A stretch of DNA of 64,000 nucleotides from Terriglobia bacterium (GCA_021325275.1 JAJPHL010000012.1:1-64000), one strand, 5' to 3'. Counted from the first letter of the stretch, positions 16,736 through 25,037 are shown. Translations and numbers: made by a program. Notes: generated from the letters alone by a model not told the origin.

Positions 16736-19013
16736 TCACTTCTTCCAAGCGTTTCGTGAATTCCACCGCGCTTTCCCCTGCATTCATCTTCAGCGGCGCG
16801 CCAATCCTGACGCGCACCGTGCCATTGCCCGGTTTGCGTTGATGCTCGGGCCAAACCTCGTACAAGCCATCGATGCGCATCGGCACAACCGGCAATTGCA
16901 GCCGTTCGGCCATCACCGCGGTGCCGGCGCGAAACGGGTGAATCGCGCCATCGGGCGTGAGGCGGCCTTCCGGGAAAATCAGAATCGCGTGGCCGGTGTT
17001 GGCGAGATGTACGGCGTGATGCAATGCGCCTTGTACGGCATTCGCGTCAGGCTTCAGAAGGAAGCCGTTGAAGCAGAGTCGCGTGAGTTCCAGTTGCCAC
17101 GGCTTACGAAAGTGATCGGGCGACATGGCCGGCGCGATCGCGCCGCGCAACCGCCGCGGTAGCGCGCGGAGGATCACCGGAACGTCCATGAAACTCGTGT
17201 GATTCGCGGCGACGATGAATGGCGCGCGCAGGTCTGCCAAGTTTTCCGCACCGCGAACTTCCACTTTCACGTACCAGCGAAGCAACGGAAACAGGATCGC
17301 GCTGCGGAACACGACGCGAAATGCGTGTGCGACGCGCGAACTTGGCCAAGTGGGCTCGTGGGCTTCTGGTGCAACGGCGGGCTGGAAGATGGCGTGCAGG
17401 TCGCTGTCCCCCGGATTCTCTTCGAGGAGCATCACTAATTCCACTCGATCGAGAGAATCAAGCCCTGAATCTTCAAGCGACGTGCCCAGCGGAATACCGC
17501 GATCGGCGAGAAACTTCTGCCACGCGGTCATCGCGACCTTCGGCGCCGCGACGACTTGGCCGTTTACCCGGTCAGCGATCGCAGCCCGTTGAAGTTTCTT
17601 CGTCGACACCGTGCGCGGTAGCGCCGCGCCGGGCCACACTGAAAACCCTTGGACGCGCTGATGCGCTTCGAGCGTCGCATTGGCGCGCGCGATTGCGGCG
17701 CTCGGGTCGCCGCGCGTGACAAGCACGGCGTGAACGGTCGCGCGTCCGTTCAGATCTTTGCCGACAACTGCGGCCTCGACAATTTCCGGCTGTGCTTCCA
17801 GTGCGCGCTCGACGTCTTCCGGATAAACGTTCAATCCGCTCGCCGCGACGATCACGTCTTTCTTCCGCCCCAGGACAAACAGATTGCCAGCGTCGTCGAA
17901 TCGTCCGAGATCGCCGGTATGCAACCAGCCGTCGCCGGACGCCGGCACTTCGCCGTAATATCCCGGCGAGACATTTGGTCCGCGCACGAGAATCTCACCG
18001 TCCTCAGCGACACGCGCTTCAACTCCAGCGAGACGAATGCCCACCGATCCCGCGGCGCGCTGGCGAAACGGATGCGTGATCGCAATCGCCGGCGCCGTTT
18101 CGGTAAGTCCATAGCCTTGGATGACGGCATAGCCCCAGTCGCGCCACAGTTTTTCGGTCGCGGGTGAAAGCGGCGCACCGCCCACGATGAACGCCCACAT
18201 CTTCCATCCGAGCGCGCGGTGCAAGCGACGATGACGCCACCATCTGGCGAGCACGCCACCGCCTTCGCCCATGCCCGCGAGCTGCTTTGCCCAAACTGAT
18301 AGCGCCTCCAATTGTTGCGGCACGGAAACCATCACCGAAACACGCCGCCCACGAATCATTTTCGCGATGGCATCCGGCATCTGGCTCTCCGGAAAAATCA
18401 CCGTTCCGCCGAGGAATTGCGGAATGAATAATCCCATCACTTGACCGAAGAGATGGCTCAGCGGGATCGCGTTGACAAAACGGATCGGCGAAAACGGCGC
18501 GGCCATCCAGTGCCGTCGCGCGATTTCGTGCTCGATCGGTTCGAGATTCGCCAGCAGATTGCCGTGGGTAATGGTGACGCCGCGCGGTTCCGCGGTGGTT
18601 CCGGAAGTAAAAACAATTTCCGCCAGATCGTCGCGCGCGTTTTCCACTGGCTGAAACTGCGGCGCGGCGGGAAAGTCCTGCCCCCAATCGCCGGTGACCA
18701 CCAGCCGCGCACCGGTTTTTTCGCGAACGCGCGCCACAAACGCTTCGGAGAATCCCGCGTCGATGGGCACGGCGATCGCGCCGCTCAAGATGCATCCGTA
18801 AAACGCCACCGCCCACGCCGCGCCCGGCGGCATCCAGATGATCACGCGCTCGCCACGCAAGTTTTGCGACTGCATCCATGCGGCGCAGGCGCACGACCGT
18901 TCCACGATTTCGCCGTAGGTGAACGATCGCGCGCGATACACGCCGTGCTCCACGAACGCCTCGCGGCGTGCGTGCGCGGACATGCCCAAGATGTATCGCG
19001 CGAGGCTACTCAC
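16707..19013 (-). CDS. Acyl-adenylating enzyme / acyl carrier / PlsC acyltransferase fusion
   Basis: A 768-residue three-domain protein. Residues ~1-490 are an ANL-family AMP-forming ligase (P-loop-like FTSGTTAEPRG at 135-145, YGLTETAPAI at 301-310, GDLGRFD, KKDVIVASGLN). Residues ~495-545 look like an acyl-carrier domain with the phosphopantetheine serine S520 in SGLDSLDRVEL. Residues ~565-768 are a 1-acyl-glycerol-3-phosphate acyltransferase with NHTSFMD (604-610) and FPEGRLTPDG. Together they suggest activation of a free fatty acid, loading on the built-in carrier and transfer to a lysophospholipid at the membrane. E. coli Aas performs a related job with the opposite domain order and no carrier domain. 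The C-terminus lies in a repeat arm. Confidence 0.85.
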   Translation of the reverse strand: MSSLARYILGMSAHARREAFVEHGVYRARSFTYGEIVERSCACAAWMQSQNLRGERVIIWMPPGAAWAVAFYGCILSGAIAVPIDAGFSEAFVARVREKTGARLVVTGDWGQDFPAAPQFQPVENARDDLAEIVFTSGTTAEPRGVTITHGNLLANLEPIEHEIARRHWMAAPFSPIRFVNAIPLSHLFGQVMGLFIPQFLGGTVIFPESQMPDAIAKMIRGRRVSVMVSVPQQLEALSVWAKQLAGMGEGGGVLARWWRHRRLHRALGWKMWAFIVGGAPLSPATEKLWRDWGYAVIQGYGLTETAPAIAITHPFRQRAAGSVGIRLAGVEARVAEDGEILVRGPNVSPGYYGEVPASGDGWLHTGDLGRFDDAGNLFVLGRKKDVIVAASGLNVYPEDVERALEAQPEIVEAAVVGKDLNGRATVHAVLVTRGDPSAAIARANATLEAHQRVQGFSVWPGAALPRTVSTKKLQRAAIADRVNGQVVAAPKVAMTAWQKFLADRGIPLGTSLEDSGLDSLDRVELVMLLEENPGDSDLHAIFQPAVAPEAHEPTWPSSRVAHAFRVVFRSAILFPLLRWYVKVEVRGAENLADLRAPFIVAANHTSFMDVPVILRALPRRLRGAIAPAMSPDHFRKPWQLELTRLCFNGFLLKPDANAVQGALHHAVHLANTGHAILIFPEGRLTPDGAIHPFRAGTAVMAERLQLPVVPMRIDGLYEVWPEHQRKPGNGTVRVRIGAPLKMNAGESAVEFTKRLEEVIRRVLSAES

Positions 19014-19027
19014 TACTCACAGGGCCT

Positions 19028-19513
19028 TTATTCACAAAAGATTCGCACTTGGTGCTTCCCGTCGGTCACGTCGATCGCATTGTCGCCGAGCGCGCCGAAC
19101 ACGTCCTGAAAGTTCACGGAATCGAGCTTCGAAAGATCGATGCCGCGCTCGCGCAGCCGGCTGGCCACGCGTTCGCCGGCGATTCCGGGCACGATCGCGC
19201 CGAGTTTCACCCCGGCGCGCACCAGCGACAGCGGAATCCGCACGTTGACATCCTTGTTCCGCGGCTCGATGCCAGTCCACTCGGCCGCTAGTCCGGGGCG
19301 GCGCGTAACCAACACGCGCAGCCATTTCGGTTCGGGCTTGGTGGACGCGGCGCCAGGCGGTGGCGGCGCGGCTGCGCTAGCCGTATTCGGCGCGGGCGCA
19401 GACGCGGCAACCGCGTCCGAATTCTTCACGGCGGCCAGCAATTGCTCGGCCTCTTCCACCGTGACTTTTCCTTGTGACAACAGGTCGAGGATGCGACGTG
19501 TTTCGTTATTCAT
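19028..19513 (-). CDS. SHOCT-like domain protein
   Basis: A 161-residue protein. The N-terminal ~30 residues (RRILDLLSQGKVTVEEAEQL) form a SHOCT-like helical motif, followed by an Ala/Pro linker (about 35-60) and a conserved domain with DVNVRIPLSLVRAGVKL and a C-terminal DVTDGKHQVRIF. It is probably cytoplasmic. Its start overlaps the DUF2089 gene by 8 bases, so the two are co-translated; DUF2089 and SHOCT-like proteins are often neighbours and may form a regulator/effector pair. Its C-terminal domain resembles those of the genes at 25110 and 25806. Confidence 0.75.
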   Translation of the reverse strand: MNNETRRILDLLSQGKVTVEEAEQLLAAVKNSDAVAASAPAPNTASAAAPPPPGAASTKPEPKWLRVLVTRRPGLAAEWTGIEPRNKDVNVRIPLSLVRAGVKLGAIVPGIAGERVASRLRERGIDLSKLDSVNFQDVFGALGDNAIDVTDGKHQVRIFCE

Positions 19514-19913
19514 TTTGGTCTCCTTTTTTGGCCAAACGCGCCAGCACGTCGCGGGCGGTCATCTCGCCGCGCTCGAGCTGATCGAGCAAATCGCTGGTGA
19601 GGGAAGGCGCTGGTTCCGCCTCCGGTTCGCCGATTTCCACGAACGGGAGTAACTGTCCGATGCGGTTCAGCCGATTCTTGATGGTCGGATAGCTGACGCC
19701 GAAGTACTTTTCCATTTGCTTGATCGAGCCATGGCAACGGACGAAGGCCGTCACAAAAACTTGGTCCTCGGCCGTCAGGCGGGCCAACGGCGGCAGTTCG
19801 AATGGTCCCTCGATGGCGATTCCGGTTTCGGTAAGCCGCACCCGTTCGATCTCCAGGGAGGACCCTCCAGTGAGCGCGGTGAGTGTTTGCCAGGGCTTTG
19901 TCATAGCTTTCAT
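19506..19913 (-). CDS. DUF2089 family DNA-binding protein
   Basis: A 135-residue protein with an N-terminal unknown segment and a central helix-turn-helix (FVRCHGSIKQMEKYFGVSYP then TIKNRLNRIG), characteristic of DUF2089 regulators. The C-terminal helix (TSDLLDQLERGEMTARDVL) resembles a SHOCT-like motif. The first Met is at 19913, with an alternative Met three codons later. Upstream on the minus strand lies TTGACA 17 bases from CATTGT within an A+T-rich stretch, a plausible promoter. It is likely to be a transcriptional regulator of itself and the downstream gene. Confidence 0.8.
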   Translation of the reverse strand: MKAMTKPWQTLTALTGGSSLEIERVRLTETGIAIEGPFELPPLARLTAEDQVFVTAFVRCHGSIKQMEKYFGVSYPTIKNRLNRIGQLLPFVEIGEPEAEPAPSLTSDLLDQLERGEMTARDVLARLAKKGDQNE

Positions 19914-20117
19914 GAACTACAATGGCACATTAACTTAAAAATGTCAATAGTAAACTTGAAAAAATTAATCATGTCCCCGAAGGTGCTGTTGATTAAAGCG
20001 AGTGGAAGGGGTGTCCTTCGCCCTTAAGTGGTTAAGATGTAAGAGGATCAGGAGGTTACTGCGTGCGCGGAGGCTCTTCGCCGCGTTGAGCGAACCCATT
20101 GGTGGGCTCGCGTGGGG

Positions 20118-20342
20118 CTAGCTAGTTGGACGACTGATCTTCCGCCATAGCCACTCATCCGCTTCTTGGTGTGTGCTGAAGCGGTAAACGCCTTTGGGAA
20201 CGCGCACACCGCCGAAGGTCTTTCGCCACAGAGCGGCAGACGCTTCGTTGCTCGCCGCCAGAGACAACCCATCGGGCGTCTTAGTTCGACGACCTACAAC
20301 GCGGCGGATGTCCTCGTCAAGACTCACAACGGGGCGATTCAT
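20118..20342 (-). CDS. Small conserved protein, antitoxin-like
   Basis: A 74-residue protein ending with VPKGVYRFSTHQEADEWLWR, a pattern seen in small proteins encoded next to minimal nucleotidyltransferases. I chose the ATG at 20342 because TGGGGATGA precedes it and the gene then starts after the stop of the upstream gene; a longer form from 20402 would overlap that gene. No partner gene follows: 19914-20117 has no coding sequence I can support. It may be an orphan antitoxin or an unrelated small protein. Confidence 0.55.
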   Translation of the reverse strand: MNRPVVSLDEDIRRVVGRRTKTPDGLSLAASNEASAALWRKTFGGVRVPKGVYRFSTHQEADEWLWRKISRPTS

Positions 20343-20394
20343 TTCATCCCCAGTATACTCGCTCACGAATTCCGGCGCGGCAGAGTTCGCGGCG

Positions 20395-20763
20395 CTATTC
20401 ATCCTTGGTCAGAGCCATGTGCCGAACGACAGCCTTATTCGTCGTGGTCAAAGTGCCTTCGGCCATGCGCCCATTGATTCTCACCAGCCAGACCTGTGTG
20501 GGCATTTCCCAGCTCAGCGTCGACTTGGCGCTGTCGAACTGCCACGGTCCTTCGCCCATGGTGATCGCCTTGCCGTCGACGATTTTGTCGGCGCGAACGT
20601 TGAACGTGTCCGGCTTGCCGGCGATCGCGTCGATGTAGTACACCACTTTTTCGTTATGGCAAGACGCCGACGATTCCGGCGTACACAGCGACTCGCCACG
20701 CCACACGCCCGCGGGAGAGTCGCCGCCAAGGAATATCGCGAAGGCCAAGTAGAGTGAAAGCAA
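20395..20763 (-). CDS. Small secreted protein of the BlaR1-like operon
   Basis: A protein of about 122 residues beginning with a hydrophobic signal peptide (LSLYLAFAIFLGG) followed by GVWRGESLCTPESSASCHNE, which contains two cysteines, and a beta-rich domain. The likely start is a TTG at 20763, next to the stop of the upstream sensor gene and preceded by GGAGAAC. It is co-directional with blaI- and blaR1-like genes and probably their last operon member. No family was recognised; it may be a periplasmic or secreted effector or ligand-binding protein. Confidence 0.6.
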   Translation of the reverse strand: MLSLYLAFAIFLGGDSPAGVWRGESLCTPESSASCHNEKVVYYIDAIAGKPDTFNVRADKIVDGKAITMGEGPWQFDSAKSTLSWEMPTQVWLVRINGRMAEGTLTTTNKAVVRHMALTKDE

Positions 20764-20764
20764 C

Positions 20765-22501
20765 CTAGTTCTCCGTGGGCCGCTGGATGCTATCCACAAC
20801 GATCGTGGCCACCGGAGCCCTCTGCTTATCAAGCTTCAATCCCAAGCGATCGAAAATCTGGAATAGCGTGGGACGCGCGGGATCGGCCATCGCCAGTTGC
20901 TCTGGGGTCGGCGGCTGGCCGTTCGGCGGCTGGGGCATGGGCGCGCGCATGTTCACCCATCCGTCGGTGTCGAATTTGTAGAGGCCGGTGATCCCGCTCT
21001 TGTCGATCACCGGGCGATCGCTCCATGGAGAAACCCACGTCGCGAGGTCGGCGATCGACCCGGCCTTCGAATGGATGCCGCGTCCCATACCGCCCATCAC
21101 TTCGTGGCAGCCTGGCTTCTCCTCCTCGCAATCTTTTTCGGTGAGGTCGGATTTCGCGAGCTTCGTCCCGTGATCTCCCACCACCACGGCGTACACCGGC
21201 GCTTCTTTCTCCTCGACGTGAATCGCGGCATGGAAACGCTCCGCGAGAAGCGATTGCAGCATCGCTCGCACGCGCTGGCTGCGCTCGCGCGGTGACGCGT
21301 CGGCGGGGATCGCGCCGGCCGGGGCGACGGCTTCAATGTCGTAACGAACGTCTCCCATGCCGTCGGGGAGTCCCTTGATGCCATCGTTCGGACCCGTGAG
21401 GCCGTAGGCGCGGAGGATGATCGCGCGCAGTGGGAATCCTCGAATGATCGCGTTGCCGTTGGGCAAGAAGTCCAGATGAAACTCACGATCGTTGTCCTTG
21501 TGTTCTTTGATCGACGCAACTTCGAACGCCAGATGCGGGGCCGGCTTGGCCTGCGCGTGAGCGTAAGGGGCGTGCAGCATGCCGATTGCTATCGGCGCGA
21601 CGATCGCGGCCGTGGCCGCGGTTGCGACGAGCAGTTTTTTCGCGAAGCTCATTTCGATGGCCCTCCGATTTTCGACAATTTCCCGAATGCGCCGTTTGAG
21701 GTTCGACCCACTAACGCCCGCGGCGCAAACCAGCGGCGATGCGAGATACGCCTTACAAACATTCAGAATGCCTTCCGCGTAAACGTGCGGATCGGCGCCG
21801 CTCCGCAACACGGATTCGTCGCAGGCACGCTCGCGTTCTTCCACCAGTTTTCCGCGGATCAGCCACAGCAGCGGGTGAAACCAGAAGATCGACTCGGCCA
21901 CAAGGTGGATCGCACCGGTCAGATTGTCACGACGGCGGACGTGGCAGACCTCGTGTTGGACGATGGCGTTGAGTTGATCGTGCGATAGAGATTCGGTGAG
22001 TCCTTCCGGCACCAGCAGCACGGGACGTAGGATGCCGAACACGCCCGGCTCGATTCGTGCGGGACTCGCGAGAACGGGAATCGCCGCCGTCAAATCTAAA
22101 CGCGTGGCGCCTCGGAGCGTCGCACGCATTCGCAGCCAGCTGCGTACGCAGAATCCGGAAGTGATCGCGAATCCGACGAGCCAGATTCCCGCGAGTGTTT
22201 GGGGGAAGCGTTGAGATTTTTCGCCGGCAGGCGTCGGCGCTTTCGCCGTCGCCGCGGGAAGCGGCTCCGCATACGCGAGCACCACAGCCATGGGCCGCGC
22301 GGCAGCCGGCGCGCTTCGCCAGGGAATCGCGCTTCCCAGACTCATCAGCAAAGAAAAAGGAAGCAAGAACTTGACGGAAGCTCCGAGCCACAACCCATAA
22401 CGGATACCGGCGCGATTCTTGCGCAACAACGTCGCCACCAACCAAATCATGACGGCAAAAACCGACGACTGCCAAATGTGATTCGCCAGAAACGGAATCA
22501 T
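20765..22501 (-). CDS. BlaR1-type M56 metallopeptidase sensor fused to a TIGR03435 domain
   Basis: A 578-residue membrane protein. Residues 1-130 have about four membrane segments, followed by a cytoplasmic M56 zinc-peptidase domain with H183-E184-V-C-H187 (QHEVCHVRRRDN) and a downstream ERERACDESVLR segment, as in BlaR1/MecR1. A further membrane segment lies at about 290-310. From ~325 the C-terminal half (LAFEVASIKEHKDND... to the end) is a TIGR03435 domain, typical of Acidobacteriota, in place of the usual penicillin-binding sensor. It probably senses an extracytoplasmic signal and triggers cleavage of the BlaI-like repressor encoded just upstream (4-base overlap). Confidence 0.88.
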   Translation of the reverse strand: MIPFLANHIWQSSVFAVMIWLVATLLRKNRAGIRYGLWLGASVKFLLPFSLLMSLGSAIPWRSAPAAARPMAVVLAYAEPLPAATAKAPTPAGEKSQRFPQTLAGIWLVGFAITSGFCVRSWLRMRATLRGATRLDLTAAIPVLASPARIEPGVFGILRPVLLVPEGLTESLSHDQLNAIVQHEVCHVRRRDNLTGAIHLVAESIFWFHPLLWLIRGKLVEERERACDESVLRSGADPHVYAEGILNVCKAYLASPLVCAAGVSGSNLKRRIREIVENRRAIEMSFAKKLLVATAATAAIVAPIAIGMLHAPYAHAQAKPAPHLAFEVASIKEHKDNDREFHLDFLPNGNAIIRGFPLRAIILRAYGLTGPNDGIKGLPDGMGDVRYDIEAVAPAGAIPADASPRERSQRVRAMLQSLLAERFHAAIHVEEKEAPVYAVVVGDHGTKLAKSDLTEKDCEEEKPGCHEVMGGMGRGIHSKAGSIADLATWVSPWSDRPVIDKSGITGLYKFDTDGWVNMRAPMPQPPNGQPPTPEQLAMADPARPTLFQIFDRLGLKLDKQRAPVATIVVDSIQRPTEN

Positions 22502-22869
22502 GATGCCCTCCGCCGCAGGATCTTCTCGGCCTCCTTGACGTCTTCCAGCGTCAATTCGCCGGAATCCACCAAGTGGGCCATTACGAGTTTCGCCTTGCCC
22601 CCAAACAGCGCCAGTAAATCGGCGATCAGCCGCCGCTGCGCGTCGTGGCGCGAGAGCGCAGCCTCGAAAATGTTGGCATTACTGATCCGCTTGACGCAGC
22701 GCAAAGCGTTCTTGCGTTCCAGGCGATACACGATGGTCTGCACGGTCGTGTAAGCAGGACGTTTCGACGCCGGGAACGACTCTTGAATCTCGCGAACGGA
22801 ACACGCTCCGCGCTGCCAAAAGGCCTCCAGGATTTGTAACTCGAGCGGTGTCAGCTTGGGTTTGGGCAT
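22498..22869 (-). CDS. BlaI/MecI/CopY-family repressor
   Basis: A 123-residue winged-helix regulator: KLTPLELQILEAFWQRG, then VREIQESFPASKRPAYTTVQT (recognition helix region about 38-52) and a C-terminal dimerisation region. Family members bind dyads at their own promoter and are released by proteolysis by the adjacent BlaR1-like peptidase, whose start overlaps this stop by 4 bases. The ATG at 22869 is preferred to one at 22893 because the operator dyad at 22897-22910 would otherwise abut the longer start codon. Confidence 0.9.
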   Translation of the reverse strand: MPKPKLTPLELQILEAFWQRGACSVREIQESFPASKRPAYTTVQTIVYRLERKNALRCVKRISNANIFEAALSRHDAQRRLIADLLALFGGKAKLVMAHLVDSGELTLEDVKEAEKILRRRAS

Positions 22870-22896
22870 GGTCTTAACGTTAAACACGTCCATCCT

Positions 22897-22910
22897 ACTA
22901 CGATCATAGT
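22897..22910. promoter_or_regulatory. Candidate BlaI-type operator
   Basis: ACTACGATCATAGT, a near-perfect 14-base dyad (ACTAC/ATAGT, one mismatch), lies 28 bases upstream of the repressor start. Its size and position suit a BlaI/MecI-family operator. A TTAACGTTAA palindrome lies closer to the start, at 22874-22883. Confidence 0.55.
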
Positions 22911-22991
22911 CAGATGCAAGAAAATAGTTGTAAACTCCGATCCGGACGCTCGGGCGTGGCTCTGCGCTATAATTGCGGTCGAGGGAACCTA

Positions 22992-23504
22992 ATGAGCACC
23001 CGCACGCTGATGACCGTCGAAGAGTATCTGCAAACGTCGTTCGAGGACGGCGACTACGAGTTTGTCGACGGCGAGATTGTGGAGAAGAACATGGGAGAAC
23101 TGGCGCATGGGTTGGTACAGAAGCGCTTGATCAAGCTTTTTGCGCCGCTGGAGAGGGTGCTAGGCCTGCAAGTTGTTCCGGAGATCCGCATCCGCGTCAG
23201 TTCCTCGCGCTACCGCGTGCCCGACATCGGCGTGTGGCTCCCCGGAGACATTGGCACGCGCATTCCTACCGTTCCGCCGTTCCTGGTGGTGGAGATTCTA
23301 TCGCCGGACGATCGCATGGCGCGCATGAAGAGAAAAGTCGAAGAATATCTCTCCATCGGCGTGGAGTGGATCTGGCTCGTTGACCCCGAGGGGCGCAAAG
23401 CGATCTGCTATTCGCAACGAAATCCGGCCGGCTCGGTCTGCGATGTGCTGCGCACGGACAATCCGGCAATCGAAATCCCCATCGAGAAGGCGCTGGCCGA
23501 CTAG
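22992..23504 (+). CDS. Uma2 family (DUF820) putative endonuclease
   Basis: A 170-residue protein of the Uma2/DUF820 family, which has a PD-(D/E)XK nuclease fold. Visible motifs are MTVEEYLQ, YEFVDGEIVEKN, the RVPDIGVWLP aspartate strand and LVVEILSPDDR, which usually carry catalytic acids, then KVEEYLSIGVEWIWLVDPEGR. Members expand greatly in cyanobacteria and some soil bacteria and their role is unknown. The ATG at 22992 is preceded by GAGGGAACC. The next gene begins 7 bases after its stop, so they may be co-transcribed. Confidence 0.85.
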   Translation: MSTRTLMTVEEYLQTSFEDGDYEFVDGEIVEKNMGELAHGLVQKRLIKLFAPLERVLGLQVVPEIRIRVSSSRYRVPDIGVWLPGDIGTRIPTVPPFLVVEILSPDDRMARMKRKVEEYLSIGVEWIWLVDPEGRKAICYSQRNPAGSVCDVLRTDNPAIEIPIEKALAD

Positions 23505-23511
23505 GCCGCCC

Positions 23512-24306
23512 ATGTTCATCTTTGAACGTCTGAAAACCACGCATTTGATGCTCGCGGCCGTCGTGTTCGTGGTGGTTCCCTTCCTCACTTGGTACAGCAC
23601 GTGGTTTGGACGTCCGCTCACCGACCAGCAGATCGCCGAAAAATTGCATGACGATAAGGCGCGCAATGTGCAACACGCGCTGTGGAAGATCGCCGAGCGC
23701 ATCGAGCACAACGATCCGAACGTGCATCAATTTTATCCGCGCGTGGCGGAATTGAGCGCCAGTCCCGTGGCGGAGATTCGCGTGAACGCAGCGTGGGTGA
23801 TGGGCCAGGACAATCGCGCACCCGAGTTTCACACCACGCTCGCGGGAATGCTCGCGGATCACGATCCCTTGGTGCGCCGCAACACGGCGCTGGCCCTGGT
23901 GCGTTTCCACGACCCCGCCGGCTTGCCGGAAATAGTTGCAATGTTGCGCGCGTATACGCTGACCTCGCCCGTGGCAGGGGCCGTTTCGTATCGCCTGAAA
24001 ATCAGCGATACGATAGGTCGCGGCACGTTACTCGCGCATATCGGCGACACCGAACTGCGCTCGCCGGTCCCAGGATTTTTCGAGAGCATGTTGATTCGCG
24101 ATGGCGACCAAGCCGCCGCCGGCGCGCCGCTGATGACCATTTCTCCCGGCGAAGACCAAGTGTGGGAAGCGCTGCGAGCGTTGTACCTCATCGGCACCTC
24201 GAACGAACTGGCCGACGTAAACCGTTACACCCGCGGGATGCACGAGATGTCCCCACGCATTCAACAGCAAGCGGAGTTGACGGCTGCTGCGATCCGCAAG
24301 CGCTAG
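23512..24306 (+). CDS. Membrane-anchored HEAT-repeat/lipoyl-like protein
   Basis: A 264-residue protein with one N-terminal membrane helix (about 12-28, LMLAAVVFVVVPFLTWY). HEAT-like helices follow: ARNVQHALWKIAERI, VAEIRVNAAWVMGQDN and DPLVRRNTALALVRFHDP (about 45-140). The C-terminal segment (about 165-215: GRGTLLAHIGDTEL, PVPGFFESMLIRDGDQAAAG, APLMTISP) has the shape of a biotinyl/lipoyl-like barrel-sandwich half, as in RND and HlyD adaptors, but no lysine for biotin or lipoate. It may be a scaffold in the cell envelope; the function is unknown. Confidence 0.6.
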   Translation: MFIFERLKTTHLMLAAVVFVVVPFLTWYSTWFGRPLTDQQIAEKLHDDKARNVQHALWKIAERIEHNDPNVHQFYPRVAELSASPVAEIRVNAAWVMGQDNRAPEFHTTLAGMLADHDPLVRRNTALALVRFHDPAGLPEIVAMLRAYTLTSPVAGAVSYRLKISDTIGRGTLLAHIGDTELRSPVPGFFESMLIRDGDQAAAGAPLMTISPGEDQVWEALRALYLIGTSNELADVNRYTRGMHEMSPRIQQQAELTAAAIRKR

Positions 24307-24321
24307 ATGCTTCTGACCAAA

Positions 24322-24351
24322 TTGACCAGTCATATGGTCATATGCTAGGAT
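24322..24351 (+). promoter_or_regulatory. Promoter and operator of the Phd/VapC module
   Basis: TTGACC (24322-24327) and TAGGAT (24346-24351) are spaced by 18 bases. A perfect inverted repeat TGACCA-N6-TGGTCA (24323-24340) covers the -35 box, with another TGACCA at 24314. This fits autoregulation by the antitoxin. The -10 box ends 6 bases before the ATG, as in lexA. Confidence 0.65.
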
Positions 24352-24357
24352 CAAGCC

Positions 24358-24639
24358 ATGAGAGAGACAACCATCGCGGCCAGCGACGCTAAGGCCAGAT
24401 TCCTCCACGTCATCGATGAGGTAGCGAAGAGCGGCAATTCGGTTCTCGTCACGAAACGTGGCCAGCCGATCGTTCGAGTTGTTCCGTTGAAGCCCAAGCA
24501 TACCCCCCTCATGGGAAGCTGGCGAAACATCGCGCGGATCAAGGGGGATCTCGTGAGTTTCAACACCGCGGACGACTGGACGTTCGACGAACACAATTTC
24601 TCGCCAAAACGCGCAGCCAAACGCGGGCGCCGCAAATGA
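24358..24639 (+). CDS. Phd/YefM-family antitoxin
   Basis: A 93-residue antitoxin. The N-terminal DNA-binding part (MRETTIAASDAKARFLHVID, then SGNSVLVTKRGQPIVRVVPL) matches the Phd/YefM fold; the C-terminal half (about 55-93, basic end KRAAKRGRRK) would bind and neutralise the toxin. It overlaps the PIN toxin start by 4 bases (ATGA), the usual arrangement of a type II toxin-antitoxin module. Confidence 0.9.
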   Translation: MRETTIAASDAKARFLHVIDEVAKSGNSVLVTKRGQPIVRVVPLKPKHTPLMGSWRNIARIKGDLVSFNTADDWTFDEHNFSPKRAAKRGRRK

Positions 24640-25037
24640 CAGGAGTGCTGGCGGACACTCACATCTTCGCTTGGTACCGACTGACTCCGGACCGTCTGGC
24701 CGCCGCGCAACGCCGAACTCTGCAGCAACTCGAGTCGACAGGCGAACCCCTCTTCATCAGCGCGATCACTCTGTATGAGCTTGCCGCAGTCGTAGAGAGG
24801 GGACGGCTTCCTTTAGAAGTTCCCCTGGAGTCCTGGCTTGTCGAGATCGAGGAGCATCCGCTTGTCCGGATCCTGCCGTTGACAGCGCGCATCGCCGCCG
24901 AAGCGATGCACCTTGGGTCCGATTTCCCGCGCGACCCCGGCGATCGAATCATCGTCGCGACCGCCTTGGTCCATGGCCTGCGACTTGCTACCGCCGATGA
25001 CCGAATCCGCCGCTGGGGCAAGGTGCGCTTCGTTTAA
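24636..25037 (+). CDS. VapC-type PIN-domain toxin
   Basis: A 133-residue PIN-domain ribonuclease. Catalytic acids are visible as D7 (VLADTHIFAWY), a central acid in ITLYELAAVVERG, and late acids in FPRDPGDRIIVATALVHGLR and TADDRI. It probably cleaves tRNA or rRNA when freed from the Phd-like antitoxin encoded immediately upstream. The length and all expected motifs are intact. Confidence 0.9.
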   Translation: MTGVLADTHIFAWYRLTPDRLAAAQRRTLQQLESTGEPLFISAITLYELAAVVERGRLPLEVPLESWLVEIEEHPLVRILPLTARIAAEAMHLGSDFPRDPGDRIIVATALVHGLRLATADDRIRRWGKVRFV

